Positions 34,515 through 44,549 of a stretch of 64,000 bases of DNA are shown one piece after another. Where the stretch lies: positions 1-64,000 of the forward strand of contig NZ_BAUA01000060.1 in assembly GCF_000710915.1 (NCBI RefSeq), read 5' to 3'. The stretch comes from Nocardia brasiliensis IFM 10847. Lineage in GTDB: Bacteria > Actinomycetota > Actinomycetes > Mycobacteriales > Mycobacteriaceae. Position numbers and translations under genes: made by a program. Below the pieces are notes generated by a model, which saw only the letters and a program-made list of their open reading frames with translations, searched no databases and was not told the DNA's origin. Position 1 is the first letter of the stretch. Every line of letters starts with the position of its first letter.

Positions 34515-35482
34515 GTCGGCTCGAATCCCGCTGCGGCATAGGCGGCCAGGGCGGCGTTGGAACGTTCGCGCACCGCGGCGACCAGTTCCGGCGGCCCGAG
34601 CGCGGTCACCCCGGAGCCGAACCCGAGCAGCAACCGCGCCATCCAGTCCAGGGTGGCGAACCGCATCGTCGCCTCCAGGCTGCCGTCGGCGTGCACCGCG
34701 ATCCGGTTCATCGGATACTGATCGAGCACCCAGGCGTAGTCGGGGTGAATGCGCAAGCGCGCCAAGGGAACCGCGGGATCGTCCTGGAAGAGGTCGAGCG
34801 CGGCGGACTCCTCGGTGGCGTGACTCGGCGGACGCGCCGGCTCGTCGAGCTCGGTGGCGTCCTCGATCCGGTCGAACCGGAACAGGCGCACGCCCTCGGC
34901 CTGCCTGCACCAGGCTTGCAGATAACTGTTGTTGTCCACCAGGACGATGCGGATCGGGTCGACCACCCGCTCGGACACCACGTCCCGGCTGGCGGAGTAG
35001 TAGACCAGGCGCAAGGCGTGCTGCCGGGCCAGCGCCGAACGCACCGTGGCGACGGCGGGCGCCTCCAGCGGCGGCGTGCGGGTCTGCTCCGGTTCGGCGC
35101 CCGAGCCGCCCGCGATCGCCGACTCGATCTTCGCGATGGCGGCGTGCGCCGCGGTCGGATCGACCATGCCCGGCATCTCCACGATCGAACGCAGCGCCAC
35201 CAGCAGCGCGGTCGCCTCGGTCGAGGTCAGCCGCAGCGGCCGGTCGATGCCCGCGGAGAAGGTGACCTCGATGCTCTCCTCGGAGAACGAGAGATCGATC
35301 AGATCACCGGGGCCGTAGCCGGGCAACCCGCACATCCACAGCTGGTTGAGATCGCTCATCAGCTGCTTGGAGGTGACGCCCAGGTCGGCGGCGGCCTCCG
35401 CGGCGCTGATGCCGGGATGCGCGATGAAGTACGGGATCATGTTGAGCAGCCGCGAAAGCCGCACGGAAAGCCGGGAATTCAC
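34511..35482 (-). CDS. pafC: WYL-domain regulator PafC
   Basis: A 323-residue HTH-WYL protein. The N-terminal winged helix is [20 protein letters not shown]...[20 protein letters not shown] (about residues 5-54), and the WYL domain (about 140-220) includes [24 protein letters not shown] domain completes it. PafBC is a transcriptional activator of the mycobacterial RecA-independent DNA-damage response, switched on by single-stranded DNA. GTG overlaps the pafB stop by 4 bases. Counterpart: Rv2095c. Confidence 0.92.
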   Translation of the reverse strand: MNSRLSVRLSRLLNMIPYFIAHPGISAAEAAADLGVTSKQLMSDLNQLWMCGLPGYGPGDLIDLSFSEESIEVTFSAGIDRPLRLTSTEATALLVALRSIVEMPGMVDPTAAHAAIAKIESAIAGGSGAEPEQTRTPPLEAPAVATVRSALARQHALRLVYYSASRDVVSERVVDPIRIVLVDNNSYLQAWCRQAEGVRLFRFDRIEDATELDEPARPPSHATEESAALDLFQDDPAVPLARLRIHPDYAWVLDQYPMNRIAVHADGSLEATMRFATLDWMARLLLGFGSGVTALGPPELVAAVRERSNAALAAYAAAGFEPT

Positions 35483-36474
35483 GCGGTGACCTCCGTGCGA
35501 TCGAACACCGAGCGCAGCCGGTTGACCACGTCGGTGCGCAACTCCTCGGGCGCGAGCACCACCGCGTCCGGGCCCAGGCCGGTGATCAGGCGGGCGATCC
35601 AGTCGCGCGAGCGCACCGGCAACTCGACCACCGCGCCGGCCCGGCCGCCGATCGTGCGTTCGCCGGTGATCTGACCGATCCGGCGCAGCTCGCGGCCCCG
35701 GCCGTCGGCCACCCACACCGTCGCGGTGCCGCTGACCGGCGCCGAACTGGTCACCTGCGAGACGATCGCGCGCAAGTCGACGCCGTCCGGTTTGCGCACC
35801 GTGTTCGCCGGACCGTAGGGCGTGACGTCGTCCCCGATCCGGGACAGGCGGAAGCTGCGCACCGCGTCCCGGTCCCGGTCGTGCCCGACCAGATACCAGC
35901 GGCCGTGATGGGTGACCACACCCCACGGTTCCACGTCGCGCATCAAATAGGGGGCGTTGATCGCGCCGCGATGCTCGAACCGCACCGCCTGGCCCGCGTC
36001 GATGGCGGCAAGGAGTTTGCCGAGCACCGGTTCGGAGCCGCGGGTGCGGGCCGGGACGGCGGGCACGGCGGCCACCGTGGCGTCGGTCTCCACGTGCACG
36101 CCCGCGGCGCGGAGCTTGAGCAGCGCGCCGTCCGCGGCGGCGGCCAGTTCCGGCGACTCCCACATCTGCACGGCCACCGCGACCGCGGCCGCCTCCTCGT
36201 CGGACAGATCGATCTCGGGCAGTTCGTAGGCGTCGCGGTTGATCCGGTAGCCCTCCACCGACGAGTACCGGCTCACCGGTCCGATCTCGAGAGGTATGCC
36301 CAGGTCACGCAGTTCGTTCTTGTCCCGCTCGAACATTCGGCTGAACGCCTCGTCGCTGACGGAATCCTCGTACCCCGCGACGCTGTCCCGAATCCGCTCC
36401 GCGGTCAGGAACTGCCGGGTCGACAGCAGCGCGATGACCAGATTCATCAGCCGCTCGACCTTGGATATCGCCAC
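35479..36474 (-). CDS. pafB: WYL-domain regulator PafB
   Basis: A 331-residue HTH-WYL protein, partner of PafC; in mycobacteria the two act together (they are fused in some actinobacteria). It starts [20 protein letters not shown] with the HTH at about residues 1-60, and has a WYL domain with [20 protein letters not shown] (about 180-199). The GTG at 36474 matches the family N-terminus; an upstream start would add 8 residues. In M. tuberculosis pafA directly precedes pafB; here about 1.7 kb of other genes, including vapBC, separate them, so pafBC needs its own promoter. Confidence 0.92.
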   Translation of the reverse strand: MAISKVERLMNLVIALLSTRQFLTAERIRDSVAGYEDSVSDEAFSRMFERDKNELRDLGIPLEIGPVSRYSSVEGYRINRDAYELPEIDLSDEEAAAVAVAVQMWESPELAAAADGALLKLRAAGVHVETDATVAAVPAVPARTRGSEPVLGKLLAAIDAGQAVRFEHRGAINAPYLMRDVEPWGVVTHHGRWYLVGHDRDRDAVRSFRLSRIGDDVTPYGPANTVRKPDGVDLRAIVSQVTSSAPVSGTATVWVADGRGRELRRIGQITGERTIGGRAGAVVELPVRSRDWIARLITGLGPDAVVLAPEELRTDVVNRLRSVFDRTEVTA

Positions 36475-36561
36475 CCGATAGAGGGTAATGGGCGGCATGC
36501 CGACCGTGCGCGGCGGCGCGCGATTCCTCGCTCACAGAAACCCCCGGGCACTATGGAGGAC

Positions 36562-36870
36562 ATGATCATCGCGTTTTCTGTGACGCCGCTCGGGACCGGC
36601 GTCGACGTGGGCCGGGCGGTCGCGGAGGCGGTCCGCGTGGTGCGCGCCAGCGGCCTGCCCAACCGCACCGATGCCATGTTCACCACCGTCGAGGGCGAAT
36701 GGGACGAGGTGATGGCCGTGGTCAAAGCGGCCACCGACGCCGTCATCGCCGTCGCCCCCCGCTGCAGCCTGGTCCTCAAAGCCGATATCCGCCCCGGCGT
36801 CACCGACGCCATGACCGCCAAGATCGCCACCGTAGAGCGCTACTTGGCCGAAGACGAGCTCAGCCGCTGA
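36562..36870 (+). CDS. Thiamine-binding protein (MTH1187/YkoF-like, DUF77)
   Basis: A 102-residue ferredoxin-like protein starting [20 protein letters not shown], with [20 protein letters not shown] and the C-terminal [20 protein letters not shown]. Members bind thiamine or related metabolites and are thought to be cytosolic carriers or sensors. GGAGG sits just 2 bases before the ATG, so the start might instead be ATG 36553. Its last seven codons and stop lie in a 20-base segment repeated at 37648, on the other side of the vapBC module. Confidence 0.85.
   Translation: MIIAFSVTPLGTGVDVGRAVAEAVRVVRASGLPNRTDAMFTTVEGEWDEVMAVVKAATDAVIAVAPRCSLVLKADIRPGVTDAMTAKIATVERYLAEDELSR
36847..36866. repeat. 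20-bp direct repeat, left copy flanking vapBC
   Basis: GCCGAAGACGAGCTCAGCCG, identical to 37648-37667. Both copies are followed by one variable base and then TGATC. This copy lies at the 3' end of the thiamine-binding-protein gene. Confidence 0.85.
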
Positions 36871-36914
36871 TCAGCGAACGCTCGAGGACCACTGGCCTTC
36901 GCGAAAGACAATGG

Positions 36915-36939
36915 CCGCATCGGCCCCCGACCGATGCGG
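36915..36939. terminator. Bidirectional hairpin between convergent genes
   Basis: CCGCATCGG (36915-36923) pairs perfectly with CCGATGCGG (36931-36939). It sits between the stops of the thiamine-binding gene (36870) and vapC (36960). Confidence 0.65.
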
Positions 36940-36959
36940 CGGGCGGACCCAGCCTCCAC

Positions 36960-37367
36960 TCAGGACGAGATCAGCTGAACCCGGCATGGCAGGCCCGGCG
37001 CATTGCTGAGCCTCGCGTCGGAGGTGAGCAACGGTATGCCGAGCGTTGCAGCCAGCGCGACATACAGTCCGTCGTAGTACGAGACGGTGTGCCGACATTG
37101 CCAAGCCTGCGCTGCGAGCGGCCCGTGATGCGCATAGCGCTCATCGATCAGTATCTTCGCCAGCCGAATTCCGGTCAGGGCCTCATCCGAGGTGATCTTC
37201 GCCTGCCGTTCGGCCTTGCGGAAAACACTTCCGACTTCCGCGTCGATGAGATGCGGCGCATGGCAGATCGATCCCGAAATACGTTTGGCGAGTGCGACCC
37301 CCACCGCATCGGTCCGCAACAGCGCATCCGCCATCGCGGACGCGTCAACGACGAATTCTTCACTCAC
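36960..37367 (-). CDS. vapC: PIN-domain toxin VapC
   Basis: A 135-residue PIN-fold ribonuclease toxin. Acidic residues for metal binding are seen in FVVDASAMADALL (Asp), APHLIDAEVGSVFRK (Glu), SYYDGLYVALAATLG (Asp) and LLTSDARL (Asp). It would cut a tRNA or rRNA until bound by its antitoxin. The GTG at 37367 overlaps the antitoxin gene by 8 bases, giving the usual antitoxin-first, coupled layout. The module is bounded by 20-bp direct repeats and interrupts the paf region. Confidence 0.9.
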   Translation of the reverse strand: MSEEFVVDASAMADALLRTDAVGVALAKRISGSICHAPHLIDAEVGSVFRKAERQAKITSDEALTGIRLAKILIDERYAHHGPLAAQAWQCRHTVSYYDGLYVALAATLGIPLLTSDARLSNAPGLPCRVQLISS

Positions 37368-37599
37368 CCCGCAGCTCCCGAAGTGTTTCGACCACGAAAT
37401 CACCTTCGACGCCGGGGGACGGGTCCCGTGCCATCACCTCGCGGAATTCGGCTAACGCCTGCTGTTTGACACGTCGCCGAGCGAGCGAACTGACCTCTCG
37501 ACGCATGTATGCCTGCAGTGACATCCCCGCCTCGGCCGCAGCGGCACGAAGCGCTTCCGCGTCCTCTTCGGAGATATCACGAACCTGAATAGTCGCCAT
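37360..37599 (-). CDS. vapB: VapB-type antitoxin (FitA-like ribbon-helix-helix)
   Basis: A 79-residue antitoxin. The N-terminus MATIQVRDISEEDAEALRAA and GMSLQAYMRREVSSLARR form a ribbon-helix-helix DNA-binding domain (residues 1-45). The C-terminal part (AEFREVMARDPSPGVEGDFV) would wrap the toxin. It precedes vapC with an 8-base overlap. By family knowledge the complex represses its own promoter, which must lie in the 60 bases up to the right-hand direct repeat. Confidence 0.9.
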   Translation of the reverse strand: MATIQVRDISEEDAEALRAAAAEAGMSLQAYMRREVSSLARRRVKQQALAEFREVMARDPSPGVEGDFVVETLRELRGE

Positions 37600-37647
37600 A
37601 GTGGCATGGTAGCGTCAAATCGGCGCAACTTCAGTTGTATTACCGCG

Positions 37648-37667
37648 CCGAAGACGAGCTCAGCCGG
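37648..37667. repeat. 20-bp direct repeat, right copy flanking vapBC
   Basis: A second identical copy of the segment at 36847-36866. It includes the stop codon of the minus-strand SnoaL-like gene (37660-37662). The distance between copies is 801 bases. Confidence 0.85.
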
Positions 37668-38037
37668 TGATCTCGGTTTGCTGGTAGAGGGCCAGTTTCC
37701 ATTCGCCGCCGGCGCGGAGGTAGACGCTGGACATGAGGCCGGTGAAGGCGGGGGTGTCGGCGTCGCGGTAGGCGAGGCCGGTGTAGACGAGGATTTTGCT
37801 GTGCACGCCGACGTCGACCAGGCGCGGGTCGCGGATCTCGTAGGTGCGCCAGGGCGGTGAATCCCGCAGGGCGGCAACGACTCCGGGGCGGTCCAGGATC
37901 ATGCCGTTGGCGAGCACCATGACGGCGTCGCCGGTCATCAGGGCACCGTAGAAGTCGGCGCCGGTGCTGTCGCAGAGCGAGTCCCAGCCCTTCCGCTCGA
38001 CGGCGAGCAGCTCGTTCAAGAGTTCGGTATCTGCCAT
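37660..38037 (-). CDS. SnoaL-like/NTF2-fold protein (DUF4440 type)
   Basis: A 125-residue cone-shaped NTF2-like protein: an N-terminal helix ELLNELLAVERKGWDSLCDS, ADFYGALMTGDAVMVLANG and the closing strands FTGLMSSVYLRAGGEWKLAL. Such proteins are small enzymes or ligand-binding subunits; catalytic residues cannot be assigned. It is upstream of the vapBC module on the minus strand, and its stop codon is within the right direct repeat. Before the module arrived it would have been convergent with, and overlapping, the thiamine-binding-protein gene. Confidence 0.8.
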   Translation of the reverse strand: MADTELLNELLAVERKGWDSLCDSTGADFYGALMTGDAVMVLANGMILDRPGVVAALRDSPPWRTYEIRDPRLVDVGVHSKILVYTGLAYRDADTPAFTGLMSSVYLRAGGEWKLALYQQTEITG

Positions 38038-38139
38038 GCCTCCACGGTAGGCACGATCGGCGCGCGCGACATCACCGCTCGTCAGCGCCGAGGTCCGACG
38101 GCGACCGAGACCCGACGGATCGGGTTCGGTCGCCCCGTT

Positions 38140-39498
38140 CTACATGGAGGCGATCAGCCGGTCCACGCGTTCGTCGACCGAGCGGAACGGATCCTTGCAC
38201 AGGACCGTGCGCTGCGCCTGGTCGTTCAACTTGAGGTGCACCCAGTCGACGGTGAAGTCGCGCCCCGCCTCCTGTGCCGCGGTGATGAAATCGCCGCGCA
38301 GCTTGGCCCGGGTGGTCTGCGGCGGGGTGTCGACCGCGGCGTCCACGGCCTCGTCCTCGGTGATCCGCTTGGCCAGCCCCTTGCGCTGCAGCAGGTCGAA
38401 CACGCCGCGGCCGCGCTTGATGTCGTGGTAGGCCAGGTCCAGCTGGGCGATCTTCGGATCGGACAGCTCCATGCTGTAGCGATCCTGGTAGCGCTGGAAC
38501 AGTTTGCGCTTGATCACCCAGTCGATCTCGGTGTCCACCTTGGCGAAGTCCTGCGCCTCGACCGCGTCCAGCGTGCGGCCCCACAGGTCGACGACCTGGT
38601 CGATCTGCGGATCCCGGTCCCGGTTGCGCAGATGCTCGACCGCGCGGGCGTAGTACTCGCGCTGGATGTCGAGGGCACTGGCCTGCCGGCCGCCCGCCAG
38701 GCGCACTGGACGGCGACCGGTCAGGTCGTGACTGACCTCACGGATCGCGCGAATCGGGTTGTCCAGGGCGAAGTCACGGAACGAGACGCCCGCCTCGATC
38801 ATCTCCAGCACCAGGGCCGCGGTGCCGACCTTGAGCATGGTGGTGGTCTCGGCCATGTTCGAATCGCCCACGATGACGTGCAGGCGGCGGTACTTCTCCG
38901 CGTCCGCGTGCGGCTCGTCGCGGGTGTTGATGATCGGCCGCGAGCGGGTGGTCGCCGAGGAGACGCCCTCCCAGATGTGCTCGGCCCGCTGCGACAGGCA
39001 GAACGTGGCCGCCTTCGGCGTCTGCAGGATCTTGCCCGCGCCGCAGATCAACTGGCGGGTGACCAGGAACGGCAGCAACACGTCGGAGATCCTGGAGAAC
39101 TCGCCCGCACGCACCACGCAGAAGTTCTCGTGGCAGCCGTAGGAGTTGCCCGCGGAGTCGGTGTTGTTCTTGAAAAGGTAGATGTCGCCGCCGATGCCTT
39201 CTTCGGCGAGCCGCTGCTCGGCGTCGATCAACAACTCTTCGAGGACCCGCTCGCCTGCTCGGTCGTGGGTCACCAATTGGTGCAGGCTGTCGCATTCGGC
39301 AGTCGCGTACTCCGGATGGGACCCGACATCCAAGTAGAGCCGAGCACCGTTGCGGAGGAACACGTTCGAGCTACGGCCCCAGGACACCACCCGGCGGAAA
39401 AGATACCGGGCCACCTCGTCGGGGGACAGCCGACGGTGACCGTGGAAGGTGCATGTCACACCGAACTCGGTCTCGATCCCCATGATTCGTCGCTGCAC
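38140..39498 (-). CDS. pafA: Pup-protein ligase PafA
   Basis: A 452-residue enzyme of the glutamine-synthetase-like carboxylate-amine ligase fold. It joins the C-terminal Glu of Pup to lysines of target proteins using ATP. The N-terminal [11 protein letters not shown] (ATP/Mg site Glu residues), the catalytic Asp57 in [32 protein letters not shown] and [20 protein letters not shown] are all present. The C-terminal domain ends [11 protein letters not shown]. Full length for the family. It stands about 100 bases from the SnoaL-like gene rather than next to pafB. Counterpart: Rv2097c. Confidence 0.96.
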   Translation of the reverse strand: MQRRIMGIETEFGVTCTFHGHRRLSPDEVARYLFRRVVSWGRSSNVFLRNGARLYLDVGSHPEYATAECDSLHQLVTHDRAGERVLEELLIDAEQRLAEEGIGGDIYLFKNNTDSAGNSYGCHENFCVVRAGEFSRISDVLLPFLVTRQLICGAGKILQTPKAATFCLSQRAEHIWEGVSSATTRSRPIINTRDEPHADAEKYRRLHVIVGDSNMAETTTMLKVGTAALVLEMIEAGVSFRDFALDNPIRAIREVSHDLTGRRPVRLAGGRQASALDIQREYYARAVEHLRNRDRDPQIDQVVDLWGRTLDAVEAQDFAKVDTEIDWVIKRKLFQRYQDRYSMELSDPKIAQLDLAYHDIKRGRGVFDLLQRKGLAKRITEDEAVDAAVDTPPQTTRAKLRGDFITAAQEAGRDFTVDWVHLKLNDQAQRTVLCKDPFRSVDERVDRLIASM

Positions 39499-39617
39499 AC
39501 TATCGACATTACAGCCATGTCATGCACTCGCGTGGGGCTGCGGACAACACGAACGCATACGGGTTCACAACGATTCGGCCCGTTATGCCCGGTTCGCTCC
39601 GAGCTCGGACCCGACTC

Positions 39618-39650
39618 GGGCCCGTAGCGGCGCTTGTCCGCTACGGGCCC
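39618..39650 (-). terminator. Terminator after prcA
   Basis: GGGCCCGTAGCGG (39618-39630) pairs perfectly with CCGCTACGGGCCC (39638-39650) around a 7-base loop. It lies 17 bases past the prcA stop on the minus strand and upstream of pafA, so pafA needs its own promoter. Confidence 0.8.
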
Positions 39651-39666
39651 GATACCGGCTTTCCGG

Positions 39667-40434
39667 CTACTCCGCGGCCGGGGTCTCCGCGGCCGGCGGC
39701 TCCTGCGCCTTCCCGGCTTTCTTCGGCGGCTCGAGCAGCTGCTCGAGCGTGGAGTTGGTGACGCGGCGGAACGCCCGCCGCGGCCGCGCCTGCTCCAGCG
39801 TGGCGACCTCGAGGGAGCTCACGCCGAGCACGCGCTTCTCCTTCTCCGCGCCCTCGGGCACCCCGGCCTGCAGGGCCTGCACCGCGATCTTGATCGCGGC
39901 GGCCAGGTCCAGACCGGGCTGGTAGGACGCCTTCAGCGCCGTGACGATGGGCTCGGTCGTGCCGCCCATCACCACGTATTCGCGCTCGTCCACGATGGAC
40001 CCGTCGAAGGTGATCCGATACAGCACCGAGGTCGGCTGCTGCTCCGGATAGCCCACCTCCGCGACACAGATCTCCACCTCGTACGGCTTGAGCTGGTCGG
40101 TGAAGATCGTGCCGAGCAGCTGCGCGTACCCGTTGGCCAACGCCCGCCCGGTCACATCCCGGCGGTCGTAGGAGTATCCGCGCAGGTCGGCCCGGAGAAT
40201 GCCGTCCCGGCGCAGGTTCTCGAACTCGTTGTACTTGCCGACCGCGGCGAACCCGACCCGGTCGTAGAGCTCACTCACCTTGTGCAGCGTCGCGGACGGG
40301 TTCTCCGCGACGAACACGACACCCTTGTCGTACACCAGGACCACGACGCTGCGACCCCGAGCGATGCCCTTGCGGGCGAGCTCGGTCTTGTCGCGCATGA
40401 TCTGCTCGGCCGACGCGTAGTACGGCAGTGTCAT
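39667..40434 (-). CDS. prcA: 20S proteasome alpha subunit
   Basis: A 255-residue alpha-type subunit that forms the outer, gating rings of the 20S core. The N-terminal gate [20 protein letters not shown] and [20 protein letters not shown] are characteristic. [20 protein letters not shown] and the Ala/Pro/Glu-rich C-terminal tail ending PAAE follow. No catalytic Thr is expected. The ATG overlaps the prcB stop by 4 bases. Counterpart: Rv2109c. Confidence 0.96.
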   Translation of the reverse strand: MTLPYYASAEQIMRDKTELARKGIARGRSVVVLVYDKGVVFVAENPSATLHKVSELYDRVGFAAVGKYNEFENLRRDGILRADLRGYSYDRRDVTGRALANGYAQLLGTIFTDQLKPYEVEICVAEVGYPEQQPTSVLYRITFDGSIVDEREYVVMGGTTEPIVTALKASYQPGLDLAAAIKIAVQALQAGVPEGAEKEKRVLGVSSLEVATLEQARPRRAFRRVTNSTLEQLLEPPKKAGKAQEPPAAETPAAE

Positions 40435-41288
40435 GCGCGAGCGCTCCCTTCTTCCGCAGCCTCACGGTCGGTGACGATCGCCCGCGCGATCTCGGCCAGA
40501 CGATTCTCGGTCACCTCGACCGCGCCGTCGTCGTCGATCACGATCGCTGTCGGGTAGATCCCGCGCAGCAGATCAGGGCCACCGGTCGCGGTGTCGTCGT
40601 CGGCCGCGTCGAACAGCGCCTCGACAGCGACACGCAACGCCCGCTCCTGATCAATTCCCTTGGTGTACAGCTTCTTCAGCGATCCCTTGGCGAAGACCGA
40701 ACCCGATCCCACCGCCGCGTAACCGAACCGCTCTTCACTGCGTCCCCCCACCACATCGAAGGACACGATGCGGCCCGAGCGGTCCGGGTCGGTGGCGTTG
40801 TGGTCGTAGCCGACCAGCATCGGTACCACCGCCAGGCCCTGCAGGGCCGCAGGCAGATTCTCACGCACCATCTTCGACAGCTTGTTCGCCTTGCCGTCGA
40901 AAGTCAGTGGCACGCCCTCGAGCTTCTCGTAGTGCTCCAGCTCCACCGCGAAGATCCGCACCATCTCGACAGCCATGCCCGCGGTACCCGCGATACCGGC
41001 CGCGGAGAAGCTGTCGGTGATGTAGACCTTCTCGATGTCCCTGCTGGCCAACAGGTTTCCCTGGGTGGCCCGCCGGTCACCCGCGATGAGCACGCCACCG
41101 CGGTAGCTGATCGCGACGATGGTGGTTCCATGCGGCGCGAAATCCTTCGCGGCGGCACCGAGCCCGGCACCGTCCATCGCGGCGAACTTGTTGGCGGGCA
41201 ACAGGTCCGGCGCGTGCATGCGAAGGTATTCGGAGAAGGACGAGAGGGCGTACCCCAGGTGGAGACGCGAGGGGTCACCTACTGTCAC
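40431..41288 (-). CDS. prcB: 20S proteasome beta subunit
   Basis: A 285-residue catalytic subunit made with a 54-residue propeptide. Autocleavage at [10 protein letters not shown] exposes Thr55, the N-terminal nucleophile. Lys and Asp partners occur in [20 protein letters not shown] and the C-terminal region. Assembly gives the inner rings that degrade pupylated proteins. It overlaps pup by 4 bases upstream and prcA by 4 bases downstream, forming a tightly coupled pup-prcB-prcA operon. Counterpart: Rv2110c. Confidence 0.96.
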   Translation of the reverse strand: MTVGDPSRLHLGYALSSFSEYLRMHAPDLLPANKFAAMDGAGLGAAAKDFAPHGTTIVAISYRGGVLIAGDRRATQGNLLASRDIEKVYITDSFSAAGIAGTAGMAVEMVRIFAVELEHYEKLEGVPLTFDGKANKLSKMVRENLPAALQGLAVVPMLVGYDHNATDPDRSGRIVSFDVVGGRSEERFGYAAVGSGSVFAKGSLKKLYTKGIDQERALRVAVEALFDAADDDTATGGPDLLRGIYPTAIVIDDDGAVEVTENRLAEIARAIVTDREAAEEGSARA

Positions 41289-41479
41289 TGGCCGCCTTTC
41301 TGAACGTACGCGCGGACGAAGTCTTCGGCGTTCTCCTCGAGCACATCATCGATCTCGTCGAGTAGGTCGTCGGTCTCCTCCGCGAGCTTTTCGCGGCGCT
41401 CCTGACCGGCGGCGTCCACACCGTCCGGGCCCTCATCCTCGTCGCCGCCCCCGGCGCGCTTGGTCTGCTCTTGTGCCAT
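41285..41479 (-). CDS. pup: Prokaryotic ubiquitin-like protein Pup
   Basis: A 64-residue, acidic, largely disordered modifier. The C-terminal half contains the coiled-coil/Mpa-binding helix [20 protein letters not shown] and ends AYVQKGGQ. The terminal Gln means that Dop must deamidate it to Glu before PafA can ligate it. AGGAGG lies 8 bases before the ATG. Counterpart: Rv2111c. Confidence 0.97.
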   Translation of the reverse strand: MAQEQTKRAGGGDEDEGPDGVDAAGQERREKLAEETDDLLDEIDDVLEENAEDFVRAYVQKGGQ

Positions 41480-41629
41480 GGCAGCCGACCTCCTCTGTCC
41501 TCATCATGACCGGAGCTCACTTGCGAGCACGGCCCCGATCATGAGCAATGTCCGTGCCCGTTCTTCAACACTACCCAGCGGAACCGACGCGATGTCGTAT
41601 TCCGTACCGATGTGGAACTGTGTTGATAC

Positions 41630-43129
41630 CTAGGTTGTGAGCTGTTCCACAAGGTCGGCGGCCGAACTCACGCCGTCGAGCAACTTGCCGACATGGGCTT
41701 TCGTGCCCCGGCGCGGTTCCAGGGTGGGGATGCGGACCAGCGAGTCGCCGCCCAGGTCGAAGATCACCGAATCCCAGCTCGCCGCGGCGATGTCGGCGCC
41801 GAAGCGGCGCAGGCATTCACCGCGGAAGTAGGCCCGGGTGTCGGTGGGCGGATTGGTCATCGCGTCGAGCACCTGCTGCTCGGTGACGAGTCGTTTCATC
41901 GAGCCACGCGCCACCAGGCGGTTGTAGAGCCCCTTGTCCAGCCGGACGTCGGAGTACTGCAGGTCCATCAGGTGCAGCTTGGGCGCGGCCCAGCTGAGGC
42001 CCTCGCGCTGGCGCATGCCCTCGAGCAGGCGCAGCTTGGCCGGCCAGTCGAGCAGGCTCGCGCATTCCATCGGGTCGCGCTCGAGCAGGTCGAGCACCAT
42101 CGCCCAGTTCTCGATGATGTCCTGGACGCGCTTGTCGTCGTTGCCGGTGCGATCCACGAACTTGATCACCCGATCCAGGTACATCCGCTGCAGCGCGAGG
42201 CCGGTGAGCTCGCGGCCGTCGGTGAGCGCGACGGTGGCGCGCAGGGTCGGGTCGTGGCTGATCGTGTGCACGGCGGTGACCGGGCGGGCCAGTTGCAGAT
42301 CGGACAGGTCCTCGCCCGCCTCGATCAGGTCCAGCACCAGCGCGGTGGTGCCGACCTTGAGGTATGTCGACATCTCGGCCAGGTTGGCGTCGCCGATGAT
42401 GACGTGCAGCCTGCGGTACTTGTCGGCGTCGGCGTGCGGCTCGTCGCGGGTGTTGATGATGCCGCGCTTGAGCGTGGTCTCCAAGCCGACCTCGACCTCG
42501 ATGTAGTCGGCGCGCTGGGAGAGCTGGAAACCGGCGTGATCACCGGACTGGCCGATGCCGACCCGCCCGGATCCGGTGACCACCTGGCGGGACACGAAGA
42601 ACGGGGTGAGGCCGAGGATGATCTGGTTGAACGGGGTGTCGCGGCTCATCAGATAGTTCTCGTGGGTGCCGTAGGAGGCGCCCTTGCCGTCGACGTTGTT
42701 CTTGTACAACTGCAGGCGCGGTGCGCCGGGCACGCTGGACGCGTGCCGCGCGGCGGCCTCCATCACCCGCTCCCCCGCCTTGTCCCAGATCACCGCGTCC
42801 AGCGGATCGGTGACCTCGGGTGCGGAGTATTCGGGGTGCGCGTGGTCGACGTAGAGCCGCGCACCGTTGGTGAGGATCATGTTGGCCGCGCCGACCTCGT
42901 CGGCGTCGATCACCGGGGCCGGGCCGTTCATCCGGCTCAGGTCGAAGCCGCGCGCGTCGCGCAGCGGCGACTCCACCTCGTAGTCCCACCTGGTGCGTTT
43001 CGCCCGCGGCACACCCTCGGCGGCGGCGTAGGCGAGGACGGCCTGGGTGGAGGTGAGGATCGGGTTGGCCGACGGCTCGGTTGGGGTCGAAATCCCGTAC
43101 TCGACCTCGATTCCGATGATGCGCTGCAT
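41630..43129 (-). CDS. dop: Pup deamidase/depupylase Dop
   Basis: A 499-residue paralog of PafA that deamidates Pup's terminal Gln and removes Pup from substrates. It starts [16 protein letters not shown]. The Dop-specific loop (about residues 42-68, [20 protein letters not shown]) and the catalytic Asp95 in [15 protein letters not shown] are present, as are [19 protein letters not shown] and [20 protein letters not shown]. It is upstream of pup. The proteasomal ATPase Mpa/ARC, three genes further in M. tuberculosis, is not within the window; synteny ends here. Confidence 0.96.
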   Translation of the reverse strand: MQRIIGIEVEYGISTPTEPSANPILTSTQAVLAYAAAEGVPRAKRTRWDYEVESPLRDARGFDLSRMNGPAPVIDADEVGAANMILTNGARLYVDHAHPEYSAPEVTDPLDAVIWDKAGERVMEAAARHASSVPGAPRLQLYKNNVDGKGASYGTHENYLMSRDTPFNQIILGLTPFFVSRQVVTGSGRVGIGQSGDHAGFQLSQRADYIEVEVGLETTLKRGIINTRDEPHADADKYRRLHVIIGDANLAEMSTYLKVGTTALVLDLIEAGEDLSDLQLARPVTAVHTISHDPTLRATVALTDGRELTGLALQRMYLDRVIKFVDRTGNDDKRVQDIIENWAMVLDLLERDPMECASLLDWPAKLRLLEGMRQREGLSWAAPKLHLMDLQYSDVRLDKGLYNRLVARGSMKRLVTEQQVLDAMTNPPTDTRAYFRGECLRRFGADIAAASWDSVIFDLGGDSLVRIPTLEPRRGTKAHVGKLLDGVSSAADLVEQLTT

Positions 43130-43332
43130 GGGTCGAGCCTAGTAGGCGTCACCGACCGCGGTCCGTGCACGGCCCTCCCCGGACACTGCGCAGCGCGTCG
43201 GAGCGCCCCCTGATCGGCCGCGCTCCGGTGCCGGGTCACGCCGAAGGATGGGCCGGACGACCCGCGAATTCATCCTTTGCGTGGTACTTCCGAAGGATCT
43301 GCACGCACGGCCCGAGGGCCGATTCTCGATAC

Positions 43333-44538
43333 ATGACCGATTCTCTCGCCCATCCGCGCGCCGCCGCCCCCGGCGCTCAAGGCACTGTCGTGCCCGCACG
43401 CCCGCGGCTGGTCGCGCTGGATGTGTTGCGCGGCATCGCGATCCTCGGCACCCTCGGCACCAATATCTGGATCATGACCAACAGCCGGGGCATTCTCGGC
43501 TATCTCACCGAGCTCAAAGGCCAGGCCGAAGGCTGGCTCTGGACCGAACGAGTGCTCCAGCAGCTGGCGCAGGGCAAGTTCCTCGGCCTGCTCACCATCA
43601 TGTTCGGCATCGGCCTGGCGATCCAGCAGGCATCCGCGCAGCGCGGCGGCCGCAAGTGGCCGGGCACCTACCCGGTGCGCGCCGGACTGCTGCTGCTCGA
43701 CGGTGTGCTGAACTATCTGTTCGTCGCGGAATTCGACGTGCTGATGGGTTACGCCGTCACCGGCTTGGTCGTCGCCTATCTGCTCGTGACAAGTGAACGC
43801 GCACAACGCCGTTGGTTGATCGTCACGGCGGGCATCCATGTCGCGATGCTCACGCTCATCGCGCTCGCGACGATCTTCGCGCCGGAAGACAGCGGGCCCG
43901 AGATACCGCAGCAGCGCGCGAATCCCTATGCGGACGGGTCGTTCTGGGATCTCGTGGTGTTCCGCGTGCAGGAGGTGGGCCCGTTCCGGGTGGAGACGCT
44001 GTTCGTCTTCGCGATGTCGATCGCGCTGTTCCTGCTCGGTGCCCGGCTGTTCCGGGCCGGGGTCTTCCGTCCGGAGGGCGCGGTGCTGCGCAAACGGCTG
44101 ATGATCATCGGTTTCGGCATCGCCGCACCGCTCGACCTGCTCGCGGGCATCTTCGGCGGCGGGCACCTGTTCCTCTACACCCGTTACGGCACCGCGCCTT
44201 TCGTCGCGCTGGGTATTCTCGCGCTGGTCGCGCAGTTCTACCTGCACCGCACGCGGGCCGGGTTCGTCGGCCGCCGCCTCACCGAGGTCGGACGGACCGC
44301 GCTCAGCTGCTACATCCTGCAGAATCTCGTCGCGTCGATCCTGTGCTACGGCTGGGGTTTCGGCCTCGCGGCACGGGTCGAACCGGACCTGTACGTGCCG
44401 TTCACGGTCGGCATGTATCTGCTGGTGTCGGCGATCATCGTGACGAGCGCGCACCTGTGGCTGCGCCGGTTCGAGCGCGGGCCGGTGGAGTGGGCCTGGC
44501 ACCGCGGCTACCAGTTGCTGACCGGCACGAAAGGCTGA
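43333..44538 (+). CDS. DUF418-family polytopic membrane protein
   Basis: A 401-residue membrane protein with about 9-10 hydrophobic helices. It begins RPRLVALDVLRGIAILGTLG (about residues 25-44), the heparan-acetyltransferase-like DxxRG start of DUF418 proteins, and ends in the conserved C-terminal block TALSCYILQNLVASILCYGW and GPVEWAWHRGYQL. Related proteins are suspected transporters or acyltransferases of envelope components. The ATG at 43333 is chosen as the first start that keeps the family N-terminus. It is not in an obvious operon and marks the break of synteny with M. tuberculosis. Confidence 0.85.
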   Translation: MTDSLAHPRAAAPGAQGTVVPARPRLVALDVLRGIAILGTLGTNIWIMTNSRGILGYLTELKGQAEGWLWTERVLQQLAQGKFLGLLTIMFGIGLAIQQASAQRGGRKWPGTYPVRAGLLLLDGVLNYLFVAEFDVLMGYAVTGLVVAYLLVTSERAQRRWLIVTAGIHVAMLTLIALATIFAPEDSGPEIPQQRANPYADGSFWDLVVFRVQEVGPFRVETLFVFAMSIALFLLGARLFRAGVFRPEGAVLRKRLMIIGFGIAAPLDLLAGIFGGGHLFLYTRYGTAPFVALGILALVAQFYLHRTRAGFVGRRLTEVGRTALSCYILQNLVASILCYGWGFGLAARVEPDLYVPFTVGMYLLVSAIIVTSAHLWLRRFERGPVEWAWHRGYQLLTGTKG

Positions 44539-44549
44539 CCGCCTGCGGC

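Noticed and set aside
37660..39498. A single pafA-pafB-pafC operon as in M. tuberculosis
   Set aside because: A plus-strand gene (36562-36870), the vapBC module and hairpins separate pafA from pafB, so one transcript is not plausible here.
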